A stretch of 64,000 bases of DNA from Thermoleophilia bacterium (lineage in GTDB: Bacteria; Actinomycetota; Thermoleophilia; Miltoncostaeales; Miltoncostaeaceae), in contig JADLHW010000036.1 of the NCBI GenBank assembly GCA_020848615.1, positions 1 to 64,000 on the forward strand, in the 5' to 3' direction. The position numbers and the translations under genes are program-made. Positions 33,822 through 43,285 of this stretch are shown in pieces. Position 1 is the stretch's first letter, and the number at the start of each line of letters is the position of its first letter. Under the pieces are notes generated by a model. It had not been told where the DNA came from. It ran no database searches and saw only the letters and a list, made by a program, of their open reading frames with translations.

Positions 33822-36277
33822 GCCCCAGCGGTCGCGGGCACCGGCGGGGCGGCCTCCGCGGGCGCCGGGCGGGCGAAGTGGAAGCCCTGCCCGCAGGCGC
33901 ACCCCAGCTCGGCGAGCACATGGTGCTGCCCGGCCCGCTCCACCCCCTCGGCCACCACCTGGACCTCCAGGGTGGCGGCCAGCTGCAGCACGGCCCGCAC
34001 GATCTCCCGCGACTGGGGCTCGGAATCGACGTGCTCCACCAGCCGCCGGTCGAGCTTCATCACGTCCACCGGCAGCTCCCGCAGGCGGCCGAGGCTGCTG
34101 TGGCCGGTGCCGAAGTCGTCGATCGCGATGCGGACCCCGGCGTCCCGCAGGCGGGCCAGCTCGGCGATCGCCGCGGGACCGGCGAGGGCGAACGCCTCCT
34201 CGGTGACCTCCACCACCAGCGCCCCCGCCGGGATGTCCGCGGCGGCGACGGCCTCCGCCACCTCGTCCGCGAGCCCGGGCTCGGCGAGCGTGCCCGGCGC
34301 GACGTTCACGGTCACGCACAGCTCGTCCCAGCCGCCGGCGTCCCGCCAGGCCGCGAGCTGGGCGGTCGCGGTGCGCAGCACCCACCGGTCCAGGGCGCCG
34401 CCGAGCCCGAGCTCCTGGGCCCGCCCGATGAACTCCGAGGGCGGCACGTCCCCGCCGTCGCGCGGCCACCGCACCAGGGCCTCCATCGCCGCGACCTCCA
34501 GCCGGTCCAGGTGGAGGATGGGCTGGTACTCGAGCGCCAGCCGGCCCTGCTCGATCGCCCGGCGCAGGTCGGTGGCGGCGGTGAGGCGAGCACCGGCACG
34601 TTCCCGGATCTCCTCGTCGTGGGTGACGTGGCGGCGGCGCCCGAGCTCCTTCGCCCGGTACATCGCGGCGTCCGCGTCGCGCACCATCGACTCCGGGGTG
34701 GCGTCCGGGCCGTCCAGGGCGATGCCGATGCTCACCGTCACGAACGCCTCCGAGGTGCCGATCGCGATGGGGTCGGCGAGGGCGGCCTGCAGGCGCGTGG
34801 CCACGACCTCGGTGTCGTCGGCGGCGCCGATGCCGGTGCACACCACCACGAACTCGTCGCCGCCGAAGCGGGCGAGCATGTCGGCCGGGCGGAGGGCGGC
34901 GCGGAACCGCTGGGCCACCACTGTGAGGAGCTGGTCGCCGGCGGCGTGGCCCAGCTCGTCGTTGACGGACTTGAACTCGTCGAGGTCGCAGAACAGCACG
35001 GCGACGCGGGACGGGCCGGGGGTCGCGAGGGCCGTCGCCAGCCGGTCCTGGAACCGCGTGCGGTTCGGCAGGCCCGTGAGCTCGTCATGGGCGGCCTGGT
35101 GCTCCAGCTGCGCCTCAACCTGCCGGCGGCGGCCGATGTCGGCCGACAGGGTGTCGGCCATGCGGTCGAACGCCCCGGCCAGGAGGCCGAGCTCATCGCG
35201 GGACGGGTCGCCGACGCGCGCGGCCAGGTCGCCCCGGCTGATGGCCGTGGCCTTCTCGGTGACCCGGCGGATGCGGCCGCTCACGGACCGCGACACCAGC
35301 AGCAGCACGAGGCCGAGGATGCCCACGGTCGTCGCGAAGGCGGCGATCGCGGCCATGGTGATGCGGCGGGGCACCTCGAAGGCCTCCGACTCGTCGACCT
35401 TCACCACCAGCCGCCAGCCGGTGCCGTCGATCGGGCGCAGCGCCGCGATCACATCGGTGTTGCGGTAGTCCTGCACGCCCTCCACCAGGACGGGCGGCGT
35501 CTCGCGGATCGCCTGCACCGCGGGCGCGGAGGCGCGCACCGGGGGGATCACGGTGATGAAGCGCGTGACCTGGGTTCCCTCGGGCTGGGTCACGAACCGG
35601 GCCCCGCCGGTCGCGGGATCTCGCTGCACCAGGTGCAGGTCGGCCGTGCGGCCCAGGTCGGTGCCCGTGAGGGCCGACTCGACGGGACCCATGCCGAGCT
35701 CGGCGACCAGCACGGCCGCGGTGCGCCCGCCCACCTTCATCGCCACCGCGTGGACGTACGCGCCGCCGCCGCGCACCGGGAACGCCCGCCCCGCGAACCA
35801 CGCCCGCTGGTCACGGCGCAACGTGAGGACCGCCTCGCGGGCCGCGCCCGCCGGCGCCGCGGGACGCCCCGCCCCGCCGCGCCGCGTGCCGGCGGCCACC
35901 AGCCGCCCGCCCGGGGTCCACACCGACACCGCGCGCAGCCCGCCGCCGACCCGCACGCCGCGCAGCCGTGCGCGCAGCATGGCGCGGTTGCGCTTCGTGG
36001 GCCGCCCGAGATACCTGAGCAGCTCGCGCCGGATGCCCTGCCCGCCGGTGACCGGCGCCAGCCGGCCGGTGGCCGCGTGCAGCTGCTGCTCCACCCGGCG
36101 CACCTCGAGGTCGGCCACGACCGACAGGTGCTCGCGGGCGTCGGACCTCAGCTCGCGGGACGTGTAGGTGACCGTGGCCAGGCCGATCGCGGCCAGCACC
36201 ACGGTGCTCGCGACCCCGGCGACGAGGAATTTCTGCCGGATCGAGAAGCGGGCCGGCCGCTGGCGGAACGGGAACAT
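33818..36277 (-). CDS. Membrane-anchored GGDEF-EAL protein (c-di-GMP turnover)
   Basis: Seen: a first transmembrane helix (about 17-40), an extracytoplasmic sensor region (about 45-315, dCache-like by length), a second helix (about 312-335), HAMP (about 335-395), a GGDEF domain with intact ARFGGDEFVVV (about 470), and an EAL domain with MEALVRWP (about 598), DDFGTGHSS and EGVE. An RxxD inhibitory-site pattern (RPAD) lies five residues before GGDEF. Both catalytic motifs look intact, so it could make or break c-di-GMP; the net activity cannot be told. 819 aa. TAGCAT box 9 nt before the ATG. Confidence 0.92.
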   Translation of the reverse strand: MFPFRQRPARFSIRQKFLVAGVASTVVLAAIGLATVTYTSRELRSDAREHLSVVADLEVRRVEQQLHAATGRLAPVTGGQGIRRELLRYLGRPTKRNRAMLRARLRGVRVGGGLRAVSVWTPGGRLVAAGTRRGGAGRPAAPAGAAREAVLTLRRDQRAWFAGRAFPVRGGGAYVHAVAMKVGGRTAAVLVAELGMGPVESALTGTDLGRTADLHLVQRDPATGGARFVTQPEGTQVTRFITVIPPVRASAPAVQAIRETPPVLVEGVQDYRNTDVIAALRPIDGTGWRLVVKVDESEAFEVPRRITMAAIAAFATTVGILGLVLLLVSRSVSGRIRRVTEKATAISRGDLAARVGDPSRDELGLLAGAFDRMADTLSADIGRRRQVEAQLEHQAAHDELTGLPNRTRFQDRLATALATPGPSRVAVLFCDLDEFKSVNDELGHAAGDQLLTVVAQRFRAALRPADMLARFGGDEFVVVCTGIGAADDTEVVATRLQAALADPIAIGTSEAFVTVSIGIALDGPDATPESMVRDADAAMYRAKELGRRRHVTHDEEIRERAGARLTAATDLRRAIEQGRLALEYQPILHLDRLEVAAMEALVRWPRDGGDVPPSEFIGRAQELGLGGALDRWVLRTATAQLAAWRDAGGWDELCVTVNVAPGTLAEPGLADEVAEAVAAADIPAGALVVEVTEEAFALAGPAAIAELARLRDAGVRIAIDDFGTGHSSLGRLRELPVDVMKLDRRLVEHVDSEPQSREIVRAVLQLAATLEVQVVAEGVERAGQHHVLAELGCACGQGFHFARPAPAEAAPPVPATAGA

Positions 36278-36286
36278 GGCGGGGCC

Positions 36287-36292
36287 ATGCTA
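36287..36292 (-). promoter_or_regulatory. -10 box of the GGDEF-EAL gene (leaderless type)
   Basis: TAGCAT on the minus strand with its 3' end 9 nt from the ATG; no Shine-Dalgarno. Confidence 0.5.
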
Positions 36293-36320
36293 GACCCCGC
36301 CGCGTCAACCCGAAAGTTGC

Positions 36321-38000
36321 CTAAACCTCCACGATGACCGGGAGCACCATCGGGCGCTGCCCGGTGCGCTTGCGCAGGAGCCCCGCGACGGCGTCGTGCA
36401 GCTGGTGCTGCAGCACGCCGATCTCCGTGACCCGCTGGGCGGCGGAGGCCCGCAGGCTCCGCTCGATCTCCAGGAGGGTCTCCTCCATCACCTCGGGGTC
36501 GTCGGCGGCGGAGAACCCGCGGGTGATGACCTCCGCATCGCCGATGGGCTCGCCGGTGTCGGCCTCCAGCGTCGCGACGATGACCACCACGCCGTCGTCG
36601 GCCAGATGCCGCCGGTCGCGCAGGACCTCGTCGGCCACGTCCCCCACGCCCAGGCCGTCGACGTAGGTGACGCCGGCGGTCACGTGGTCCACCACGGCGG
36701 CGGTGTCGCGGGTGACCTCCAGGACGTCGCCGTTGTCGAGGCGGAAGATCGCGTCCGCGGGCACGTCGAGGGCCATCGCCAGGTCGGCGTGGGCGCGCAG
36801 GTGCCGGGGCTCGCCGTGGATCGGGGCGAAGAACTTCGGGCGGATGAGCTGCAGCATCCACTGGAGGTCCGCGGACGTGCCGTGGCCCGACACGTGGATG
36901 CGCGGGTCGGAGCCGCCCGTGATGAACCGGGCGCCGAGCCGCACGATCCGGTTGATCGTGTCGTTCACGGCGAGCTCGTTGCCGGGGACGGTGCGGGAGC
37001 TGTAGACGACGGTGTCCGACGGCTGGATGGTGAGCTGGTGGTGCTCGCCGCGCGCCATCCGCGACAGCGCGGCGAGCGGCTCGCCCTGGCTGCCGGTGCA
37101 GATGATCACCTGCTCGTCGGGGCGGTACTCCTCCAGCTCCTTCAGCCGCACCAGGGTCTGGGGCGGCACGCGCAGGCACCCGAGGTTCGTCGCGATCCCG
37201 ACGTTGCGCGACAGGGAGCGGCCCACCAGGGTCACCACCCGTCCGTCGTCGAACGCCGCCTCCATGATCTGCTGGACGCGGTGGATGTGCGAGCTGAACG
37301 TCGTGATGATGACCCGCCCCGGGGCCGTGGCCAGCACGCGGCGGATCTCCTGGCCCACCGAGCGCTCGGTCTGGGCCTCGGGCGGCTCCTCGGCGTTCGT
37401 GGAGTCCGCGAGCAGGAGCAGCACGCCCTCCTCGCCCAGGCGGGCGAGGGCCGGCACGTCCGTGCGGGGGGCGCCGGCCACCGGGGTGTGGTCGAACTTG
37501 AAGTCCCCGGTGTGGACGACGGTGCCCTCGTCGGTGTGCAGGGCGACGGCCAGGCAGTCCGGGATGCTGTGGGTGAGCCGCACGAACTCGGTACGGAACG
37601 GCCCCACCTCGGGGCCGGCTCCGGGACCGACCTCGATCATCTCGACCCGGTCGGTGAGCCGGTGCTCGTCGAGCTTGGCCCGCACCAGGCCCATCGCGAA
37701 GCGCGGCCCGATGATCGTGAGCCGCCCGACGGCGCGCACCAGGTACGGCACGCCGCCGATGTGGTCCTCGTGGCCGTGCGTGAGGATGAGCGCCTCCAGC
37801 CGGTCGGCGCGCTCCTCGACATAGCTGAAGTCGGGGAGGACGAGGTCCACCCCGAGCTGGTCGTGTTTGGGGAACGTGACCCCGCAGTCGATGACGACCA
37901 TCCGGTCGTCCTTCTCGACCACGTACATGTTGCGTCCGATCTCGCCGGTCCCGCCGAGCGGGATGACGCGGACTGGGCTAGGCCCGGGCGAGGACGCCAT
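36321..38000 (-). CDS. rnj: Ribonuclease J
   Basis: Metallo-beta-lactamase/beta-CASP ribonuclease with 5'-3' exo- and endonuclease activity on mRNA and rRNA precursors. Seen: PLGGTGEIGRNMYVVE at the N-terminus, metal motif LTHGHEDHIGGVPYL (about residue 75), VHTGDFKFDHTP, beta-CASP TTFSSHIHRVQQIMEAA, CTGSQGEPLAALSRMA, and VSGHGTSADLQWMLQLIRPKFFAPIHGEPRHL. The C-terminal domain is present. 559 aa is normal. It starts inside the end of dapA (23-bp overlap), a linkage common in actinobacteria. Confidence 0.95.
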   Translation of the reverse strand: MASSPGPSPVRVIPLGGTGEIGRNMYVVEKDDRMVVIDCGVTFPKHDQLGVDLVLPDFSYVEERADRLEALILTHGHEDHIGGVPYLVRAVGRLTIIGPRFAMGLVRAKLDEHRLTDRVEMIEVGPGAGPEVGPFRTEFVRLTHSIPDCLAVALHTDEGTVVHTGDFKFDHTPVAGAPRTDVPALARLGEEGVLLLLADSTNAEEPPEAQTERSVGQEIRRVLATAPGRVIITTFSSHIHRVQQIMEAAFDDGRVVTLVGRSLSRNVGIATNLGCLRVPPQTLVRLKELEEYRPDEQVIICTGSQGEPLAALSRMARGEHHQLTIQPSDTVVYSSRTVPGNELAVNDTINRIVRLGARFITGGSDPRIHVSGHGTSADLQWMLQLIRPKFFAPIHGEPRHLRAHADLAMALDVPADAIFRLDNGDVLEVTRDTAAVVDHVTAGVTYVDGLGVGDVADEVLRDRRHLADDGVVVIVATLEADTGEPIGDAEVITRGFSAADDPEVMEETLLEIERSLRASAAQRVTEIGVLQHQLHDAVAGLLRKRTGQRPMVLPVIVEV

Positions 38001-38865
38001 GCGCCTCCATGACGGTGCGCAGGATGTCCCGCTGCACAGGTGTCGCCGCGACCAGCGGGAGGCGCAGGCGATCCGACGGGATCAGCCCGAGCATCCGCAG
38101 CGCGGCCTTGATGAGGATGGGGTTCGAGGTGACGAACAGCGCGGCGATGAGGTCGGCCAGGGACGCGTCGATGCGCCGGGCCTCGTCGATGTCGCCGCGG
38201 CGGCCGGCGGCCACCAGGTCCTGCATCTGCTCGCCCACCAGGTGCGACGCCACCGAGATGACGCCGGCGCCGCCCAGATCCACGACGGGGAGCCGCAGGT
38301 CGTCGTTGACGGCGTACACCGCCAGCGGGGTCTGCGTGCGGATCTGCCGCAGCTCGCCGAGGTCCTCGTGGGCCTGCTTGACGGCGACGACGTTCGGGAT
38401 GCCGGCGAGCTCCCCCAGGAGGCTGGGCTCCAGGTTGATCACCGAGCGGCCCGGGATGTTGTAGACGATCACCGGCAGCCCGACCTCCGCGATGGAGGCG
38501 AAGTGGCCGATGATGCCGTCGCGGGGCGGCTTGTTGTAGTACGGGGTGACCGCCAGGACCGCGTCGCAGCCGAGCTCCGCCGCCTCGTGTGTGAGGTGCA
38601 CCGAGTGGGCGGTGTCGTTGCTGCCGGTGTTGGCGATGATCTTGGCCCGGTCGCCCACCTCGTCGACCGCGAGCTTGAACAGCGCGATCTTCTCGGGGTC
38701 GGTGAGCGTGGAGGCCTCGCCGGTGGTTCCGGCGACCGCGAGGCCGTCGGTGCCGTGGGTCACCAGGTGGTGCATGAGGTTCGCGAAGGCGCCCTCGTCG
38801 ACGCGCAGGTCGGCGTCGAACGGCGTGGCGATCGCGGTGATGATGTCTCCGAACACGACGGTCAT
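37978..38865 (-). CDS. dapA: 4-hydroxy-tetrahydrodipicolinate synthase
   Basis: Condenses pyruvate with aspartate semialdehyde, the entry to diaminopimelate/lysine. Seen: ATPFDADLRVDEGAF, the substrate loop AGTTGEASTLTDPEK, the catalytic Tyr in AVTPYYNKPPRDGIIGHF (about residue 130), and the Schiff-base Lys in VVAVKQAHEDL (about 160). 295 aa is normal. First gene of dapA-rnj. Divergent from the SpoU-type methyltransferase gene with about 50 bp between. Confidence 0.96.
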   Translation of the reverse strand: MTVVFGDIITAIATPFDADLRVDEGAFANLMHHLVTHGTDGLAVAGTTGEASTLTDPEKIALFKLAVDEVGDRAKIIANTGSNDTAHSVHLTHEAAELGCDAVLAVTPYYNKPPRDGIIGHFASIAEVGLPVIVYNIPGRSVINLEPSLLGELAGIPNVVAVKQAHEDLGELRQIRTQTPLAVYAVNDDLRLPVVDLGGAGVISVASHLVGEQMQDLVAAGRRGDIDEARRIDASLADLIAALFVTSNPILIKAALRMLGLIPSDRLRLPLVAATPVQRDILRTVMEAHGVLARA

Positions 38866-38915
38866 GGTACAGGCGCACCCGGCCGTTGCACCCGCCGCTC
38901 CGGCAGGATGGGCCC

Positions 38916-39734
38916 GTGCGGATGGACAGGATCACGGACGCGGCCGACCCCCGGCTGGCGGATTTCCTCGGGTTGCGGGACGGTGACCGGCGCTTCATGC
39001 GCCCGCCGCCGGCGGGTGCGCGCCGCACGCCGGTGTACGCGGCCGAGGGGCGCCTCATCGCCGAGCGGGCGCTCGCCGCGGGCCACGTCCCGGTGGCGTT
39101 CCTGGTCGACGAGCGCCGGGCGGGCGACGTGCCGGCGGGCCTGCCGGACGGCGTGCCGGTGCTCCTGGCGGCGGAGTCCCTGGTGCGGGAGGTCACGGGC
39201 CTGGGCGTGGTCCGGGAGCTGCTCGGGCTGTTCGAGCGCCCGCCGGCCCGCGCCCCCGGGGACGTGCTCGAGGGGGCGCACCGCGTCATGGTGCTGGAGG
39301 GCGTCGCCAACCCGGTGAACCTCGGCGTGCTCGTGCGCACCGCGGCCGCGCTGGGCATCGACGCCACCCTGCTGGACCCGGCGTCATCGGACCCGCTGTA
39401 CCGCCGGGCCGTGCGCGGTTCGATGGGCGCGGTGCTCACCCACCCCATCGCCCGCACCGCCGCCCTGCCGGAGGGCCTGGCGCCGCTGCGCGAGCGTGGG
39501 TTCCGGGTGCTCGCCCTCACGCCGGCCCGGGACGCCGTCCCCCTGGAGGAGGCGGTGCCGGGCCCGGGGGAGCGCGTCGCCCTGCTGCTGGGCGCCGAGG
39601 GCCACGGCCTCAGCGACGCCGCGATCGCCGCCGCCGACGCCCGGGTGGTGAGCCCCAGGGCGGGCGGCGTCGACTCGCTGAACGTCGCCGCGGCCGCGGC
39701 CGTGGCGTGTCACCGGCTGGGCCGGGTCAGCTGA
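38916..39734 (+). CDS. SpoU/TrmH-family RNA 2'-O-methyltransferase
   Basis: Methylates a ribose 2'-OH in tRNA or rRNA; the exact site is not predictable. Seen: an N-terminal substrate-binding domain (about 1-110, [14 protein letters not shown]) and a SPOUT domain with motif 1 [16 protein letters not shown] (about 128), motif 2 [16 protein letters not shown] (about 220), and motif 3 [14 protein letters not shown] (about 250), which form the SAM knot. About 272 aa. I use the GTG at 38916; the TTG at 38886 and ATG at 38922 are alternatives. The 3' end overlaps the convergent collagen-like gene by 8 bp. Confidence 0.9.
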   Translation: MRMDRITDAADPRLADFLGLRDGDRRFMRPPPAGARRTPVYAAEGRLIAERALAAGHVPVAFLVDERRAGDVPAGLPDGVPVLLAAESLVREVTGLGVVRELLGLFERPPARAPGDVLEGAHRVMVLEGVANPVNLGVLVRTAAALGIDATLLDPASSDPLYRRAVRGSMGAVLTHPIARTAALPEGLAPLRERGFRVLALTPARDAVPLEEAVPGPGERVALLLGAEGHGLSDAAIAAADARVVSPRAGGVDSLNVAAAAAVACHRLGRVS

Positions 39735-40419
39735 GGCACATCACGTGGACCTCGTACGGGATGGTCTGCGACACCAGGGCCATGTACTTGATGCGCCATC
39801 CCACGGGGTTCCCGGAGACGTCGAGCTTCGGCCAGGTCGCGGTGACGTAGCCCTTGGAGCCGTCGGTGACGATGCCGCCGCCGCCGGTGGCCCGCTGCCC
39901 GGGGTCGCAGTTCACCGACGCCTCGCTCTCGACGCTCGCCACGCTCATGGGGCTGCCGGTCGCGGTCTTCAGGGTGACGCTCGCCGACCCGTCGCCGGGC
40001 GGCCCGACGGGCCCCTGCACGCCCTGGATCCCCTGCGGGCCCTGGGGGCCCTGGGGGCCGGTGTCCCCGGTGTTCCCCCGCGGGCCGACGGGTCCCGGCG
40101 GGCCGATCGCGCCCGGCGCCCCGGCCTCCCCGGCCTGGCCGGTCTCCCCCCTCGGGCCGGCGGGGCCCCGTACGGCGGCCGCCGTGGCGGCCGCCGTCTG
40201 GAGGGCCGCGAGGGCACGGCCCTGCGCGGCGACCGCCTTCGAGAGGGCCCGGACCTGCTTCTCGAGCTTCGCCACCCGTGCGGTGGGCCCCTTGGCGGGG
40301 GCCTTCGCGAGCTCGCCCGAGGGCGCCCCCGCGGCGAACGACACGGATGCGATCACGGCGATCGCGGCCGTGAGCGCGGAAGCGCGCGCACGGGACCCGA
40401 TCCGTGTTGTGGGCTGCAT
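39727..40419 (-). CDS. Secreted collagen-like protein
   Basis: Not a known enzyme. Seen: a signal peptide (about 1-30, [18 protein letters not shown]), a short coiled coil (about 47-75, [26 protein letters not shown]), about 20 uninterrupted Gly-X-Y triplets (about 87-146, [16 protein letters not shown] onward) and a C-terminal globular region (about 150-230) with a Cys pair (VNCDP and HVMCLS). The coiled coil could trimerise and nucleate the collagen helix, as in other bacterial collagens. ATG with GAGGAGGT 4 nt upstream. No LPXTG anchor is seen. Function unknown; surface or matrix role inferred. Confidence 0.82.
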   Translation of the reverse strand: MQPTTRIGSRARASALTAAIAVIASVSFAAGAPSGELAKAPAKGPTARVAKLEKQVRALSKAVAAQGRALAALQTAAATAAAVRGPAGPRGETGQAGEAGAPGAIGPPGPVGPRGNTGDTGPQGPQGPQGIQGVQGPVGPPGDGSASVTLKTATGSPMSVASVESEASVNCDPGQRATGGGGIVTDGSKGYVTATWPKLDVSGNPVGWRIKYMALVSQTIPYEVHVMCLS

Positions 40420-40495
40420 GGGCACCTCCTCGGCCGACTCACGATGTGTGTCGGCAGCGGGGGCGCCGGCCGCCTCCCGCACGATGCGGGATGCC

Positions 40496-41029
40496 CTACG
40501 CGCCGTCCGCGTCGCGGGCCACGCGGTAGCATCCCGCCCTGGCGGCCTCCGCGGCCTCCAGGGCGCGACGCCGCTCGTCGGGACCCAGGGGATCGGCGGC
40601 GACGGACCGCGCCTCCTCGTCGAGGGCGCGCAGGACGGCGCGGCGGGCGTCGGCGGGGCGCGGCGACTCGGCCACCAGGCGCGGCCCGGCGGCGATCTGC
40701 TCCAGGTAGGCGTCCAGGGCGGCGGCCCGCACCGGTCCGGTGGGGTGCTCGGTGACCTCGTGGCGGAGGGCCATCATCTCCCGCTCCCAGGCGACGAGGC
40801 TCCGGCGGCGGGACTCCACCTGCCCGGCGGCGGCCTGCGCCATCCGGCCGGCCCGCCCGCCGGCCCGGATCGACAGGTCGCGCAGCGTCGCCACCAGCCG
40901 CTGCCGGTGGTGCTCGTTCGCGGGGTCCGCGAGCCACGCGCGGGCCGCTCCGAGCAGGGCGGCGGCGGCCGCCGGGCCGAGCCGGCGCCCGATGACGAGC
41001 GCCAGCCGGAACAGGCTCCTCTGCAGCAC
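40496..41029 (-). CDS. Helical protein of unknown function downstream of a cupin
   Basis: Not recognised. The 177-aa protein begins with an amphipathic or weakly hydrophobic stretch ([29 protein letters not shown]) and is otherwise Ala/Arg/Glu-rich and helical ([35 protein letters not shown]). A single Cys lies near the C-terminus. No catalytic motif is visible. The GTG starts 2 nt after the cupin stop, so they share an operon. Confidence 0.55.
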   Translation of the reverse strand: MLQRSLFRLALVIGRRLGPAAAAALLGAARAWLADPANEHHRQRLVATLRDLSIRAGGRAGRMAQAAAGQVESRRRSLVAWEREMMALRHEVTEHPTGPVRAAALDAYLEQIAAGPRLVAESPRPADARRAVLRALDEEARSVAADPLGPDERRRALEAAEAARAGCYRVARDADGA

Positions 41030-41031
41030 GT

Positions 41032-41439
41032 CTAGCGGGGGATCTCCTGCAGGGTGTCCGGGTCGAGGCGGACACCGTCGGTGATGCCGTCACCGGGCGG
41101 CGCGCCGATGATCAGCCACGCGGCGTCCCGGTCGGAGGCGTTCAGGATGCGGCGCGGCGTGTCGTTGGCCACGCGCACCCAGTCGCCGTCCTCCACCTGG
41201 ATCTCCTGGGACCCGACCTGCATCGTCTGCGGCCCGCCGGACACCAGGTTGTAGAGCTCCTCCTGGCTGCGGTGCCGGTGCAGGGGCATCGCGTCGCCGG
41301 GGCCGAACCGCCACAGCCGCGCCGTCATGCTCTGCGCGCCGACCGCGCCGGCGATGTCGCGGGATCCCGCGCCGCCGCCGCGCCGCTCGCGCAGCTCGAT
41401 GTCCGCCGTCGCGGCCTTCGCCCAGCCCTCGTCGCTCAT
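41032..41439 (-). CDS. Single-domain cupin protein
   Basis: Seen: one cupin barrel with motif 1 [18 protein letters not shown] and motif 2 [19 protein letters not shown], giving a partial 3-His-like metal site (HRH, Glu, and no second-motif His). It could bind a metal and a small ligand; the reaction is unknown. 135 aa. The ATG at 41439 has GAGGGGG 5 nt upstream and gives the natural start MSDEGWAKA; the track start adds a non-homologous extension. Confidence 0.72.
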   Translation of the reverse strand: MSDEGWAKAATADIELRERRGGGAGSRDIAGAVGAQSMTARLWRFGPGDAMPLHRHRSQEELYNLVSGGPQTMQVGSQEIQVEDGDWVRVANDTPRRILNASDRDAAWLIIGAPPGDGITDGVRLDPDTLQEIPR

Positions 41440-41492
41440 CCGTGCCCCCTCGGGTCTCGACCGGCGCGGCAGGGTCCGCGCCAACGCCACCA

Positions 41493-41498
41493 AGCCTA
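41493..41498 (-). promoter_or_regulatory. -10 box of the cupin operon
   Basis: TAGGCT on the minus strand about 53 nt before the ATG, in the 159-bp gap after the aldo/keto reductase. Unlike the leaderless group, this gene has a Shine-Dalgarno. Confidence 0.4.
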
Positions 41499-41598
41499 GC
41501 GGCCGTCCCCACCGACCCATCCGGCGGCGCGCCCACGGAGCTCGAGCACACCCCCCGCAACAACCGGATGTGCGCCGCCGGCCGGGGGGCGTCGCGGG

Positions 41599-42561
41599 TT
41601 ACGCGCCCGCGGCGTCCAGCGCGGCGCACTCGTCCGCGGTGAGGGCCAGGTCCGCCGAGCCCGCGAGCTCGCGCAGCTGCTCCGGGCTGGTGGCGCTCGC
41701 GATGGGGCTGGTGACGCCGGGCCGGGCCATGAGCCACGCGAGGGCGACCTGCGCGGCGGTCGCGTCGTGGGCGGCGGCGACGCGCTCCACCCCCGCGAGC
41801 ATGTTCCAGCCCCGGTCGTTCATGTAGTCGCGCTGCACGCCCGGTGCCCGCGGCGTGTCGGGCAGCGGGGCGCCGGGCCGGTACTTGCCCGCCAGGAACC
41901 CGCGGGCCAGCGCGTAGTACGGGGTCACCCCCAGATCCTCGGCCCGGCACAGGTCCTCCAGGTCACGGTCGTACCCGGCCCGGTCCAGGAGGTTGAAGTG
42001 CGGCTGCACCGCGACGTACCGCGCGAGCCCCGCCGTGTCGCTCACCCGCAGGGCCTCGGCGAGACGGCCCGCGGGGATGTTCGACGCGGCCACCATGCCC
42101 ACCACGCCCTCGTTGATGAGCTCCTCGAACGCGCCCATGGTCTCCTCGAACGGCGTGTCGGCGTCGTCCTCGTGGGCCCAGAACAGGTCGATGCGGTCCA
42201 CCCCCAGGCGCTCGAGGGACTGCTCGGCACCGGCGCGGATCCGGTCGCGGCTGAGGCCCTTGGGGAACAGCGGCCCGCCGCCCATGCCGACCTTGGTGGC
42301 GATCACCAGGTCGTCGGGGCGGTCGCGCTCGGCGAGCCACCGCCCGATGATGGTCTCGGACTCACCGCCCCGGTTGCCCGGCACCCACGCCGAGTAGATG
42401 TTCGCGGTGTCGATGAAGTTGCCGCCCATCTCCACGTATGCGTCGAGGACCGCGAACGACGCGGCCTCGTCGGCGGCCCAGCCGAATGCGTTCGCGCCCA
42501 GGCACAGCGGCGAGACCAGCAGGCCGGAGGCCCCGAGGGCCCGGCGGTCCGACAGCGGCAT
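41599..42561 (-). CDS. Aldo/keto reductase
   Basis: NADPH-dependent reductase of the (beta/alpha)8 AKR fold. Seen: LGASGLLVSPLCLGANAFG, GGNFIDTANIYS (catalytic Asp/Tyr, about residues 50-57), VIATKVGM (Lys), DLFWAHEDD (His), and the cofactor region SPIASATSPEQLREL near the end. It looks like the AKR11/12-type general-stress or YajO-like reductases. 320 aa is normal. Substrate unknown. The ATG is 3 bp from the dapB stop, so it is the downstream partner of dapB on the minus strand. Confidence 0.9.
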   Translation of the reverse strand: MPLSDRRALGASGLLVSPLCLGANAFGWAADEAASFAVLDAYVEMGGNFIDTANIYSAWVPGNRGGESETIIGRWLAERDRPDDLVIATKVGMGGGPLFPKGLSRDRIRAGAEQSLERLGVDRIDLFWAHEDDADTPFEETMGAFEELINEGVVGMVAASNIPAGRLAEALRVSDTAGLARYVAVQPHFNLLDRAGYDRDLEDLCRAEDLGVTPYYALARGFLAGKYRPGAPLPDTPRAPGVQRDYMNDRGWNMLAGVERVAAAHDATAAQVALAWLMARPGVTSPIASATSPEQLRELAGSADLALTADECAALDAAGA

Positions 42562-42564
42562 GGC

Positions 42565-43254
42565 TTACTCCCCGAACAGGACGGGCTCGAGCCCCAGCGT
42601 GAGGCCCGGCCGGTTGGCGACGTCGCGCACGGCCAGGACCACGCCCGGCATGAAGCTCTCCCGCGACAGGGAGTCGTGGCGGACGGTGAGGGTCTCCCCG
42701 AGGCCGCCCAGGATGACCTCCTGGTGGGCCACCAGCCCCGGCAGGCGCACCGAGTGGATCACCGGGTCGCCCTCCATGAGCATGGCGGTGCGCAGCGCGG
42801 TGCCGGAGGGCGCGTCGAGCTTGCCGTCGTGGTGCAGCTCGATGATCTCGGCCTTGGGCATGTGGCGGGACGCCTCGGCGGCGAACCGCATGAGCAGCAC
42901 GGCGCCCACGGCGAAGTTCGGCGCGATGAGCGCGTTCGCGGTGCCGGCGTCGGCCTGGGCCCGGAGCTCCGCGACCTGGGCGTCCGTGAGGCCCGTGGTG
43001 CCGATCACGGCGTGCACCCCGGCGGCCAGGTAGGCCAGCGTGTTCGGGAACACCACCGCGGGCTGGGTGAAGTCGACGGCGACGTCCACGCCGCCGGCGG
43101 CGAGCGCCGCGGGGACGTCGGGGAACACGCCGGGGCCGGCGGGGAGCGCGGGATCGACCCGCGCGGCCACCTCCATGCCCTCGGCTGCGGTGACGGCGCC
43201 CACCACGGTCGCACCCATGCGGCCGGCGGCGCCTGCGACGAGGACTCTGATCAC
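42565..43254 (-). CDS. dapB: 4-hydroxy-tetrahydrodipicolinate reductase
   Basis: Reduces the DapA product with NAD(P)H. Seen: Rossmann motif [15 protein letters not shown] at the N-terminus, [15 protein letters not shown], the catalytic [17 protein letters not shown] (His/Lys, about residues 130-145), and [15 protein letters not shown]. At 229 aa it is slightly shorter than E. coli DapB but typical of actinobacteria. I use the GTG at 43254, 8 nt after TAGCCT, rather than the track start at 43272, which lies in the promoter. Confidence 0.95.
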   Translation of the reverse strand: MIRVLVAGAAGRMGATVVGAVTAAEGMEVAARVDPALPAGPGVFPDVPAALAAGGVDVAVDFTQPAVVFPNTLAYLAAGVHAVIGTTGLTDAQVAELRAQADAGTANALIAPNFAVGAVLLMRFAAEASRHMPKAEIIELHHDGKLDAPSGTALRTAMLMEGDPVIHSVRLPGLVAHQEVILGGLGETLTVRHDSLSRESFMPGVVLAVRDVANRPGLTLGLEPVLFGE

Positions 43255-43262
43255 GGGGGCGG

Positions 43263-43268
43263 AGGCTA
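43263..43268 (-). promoter_or_regulatory. -10 box of dapB (leaderless type)
   Basis: TAGCCT on the minus strand, 3' end 8 nt from the dapB GTG. Confidence 0.55.
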
Positions 43269-43285
43269 CCATCGAGGCGGCCCGG

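Noticed and set aside
33650-36337. 895-aa plus-strand ORF
   Set aside because: Antisense shadow of the GGDEF-EAL gene.
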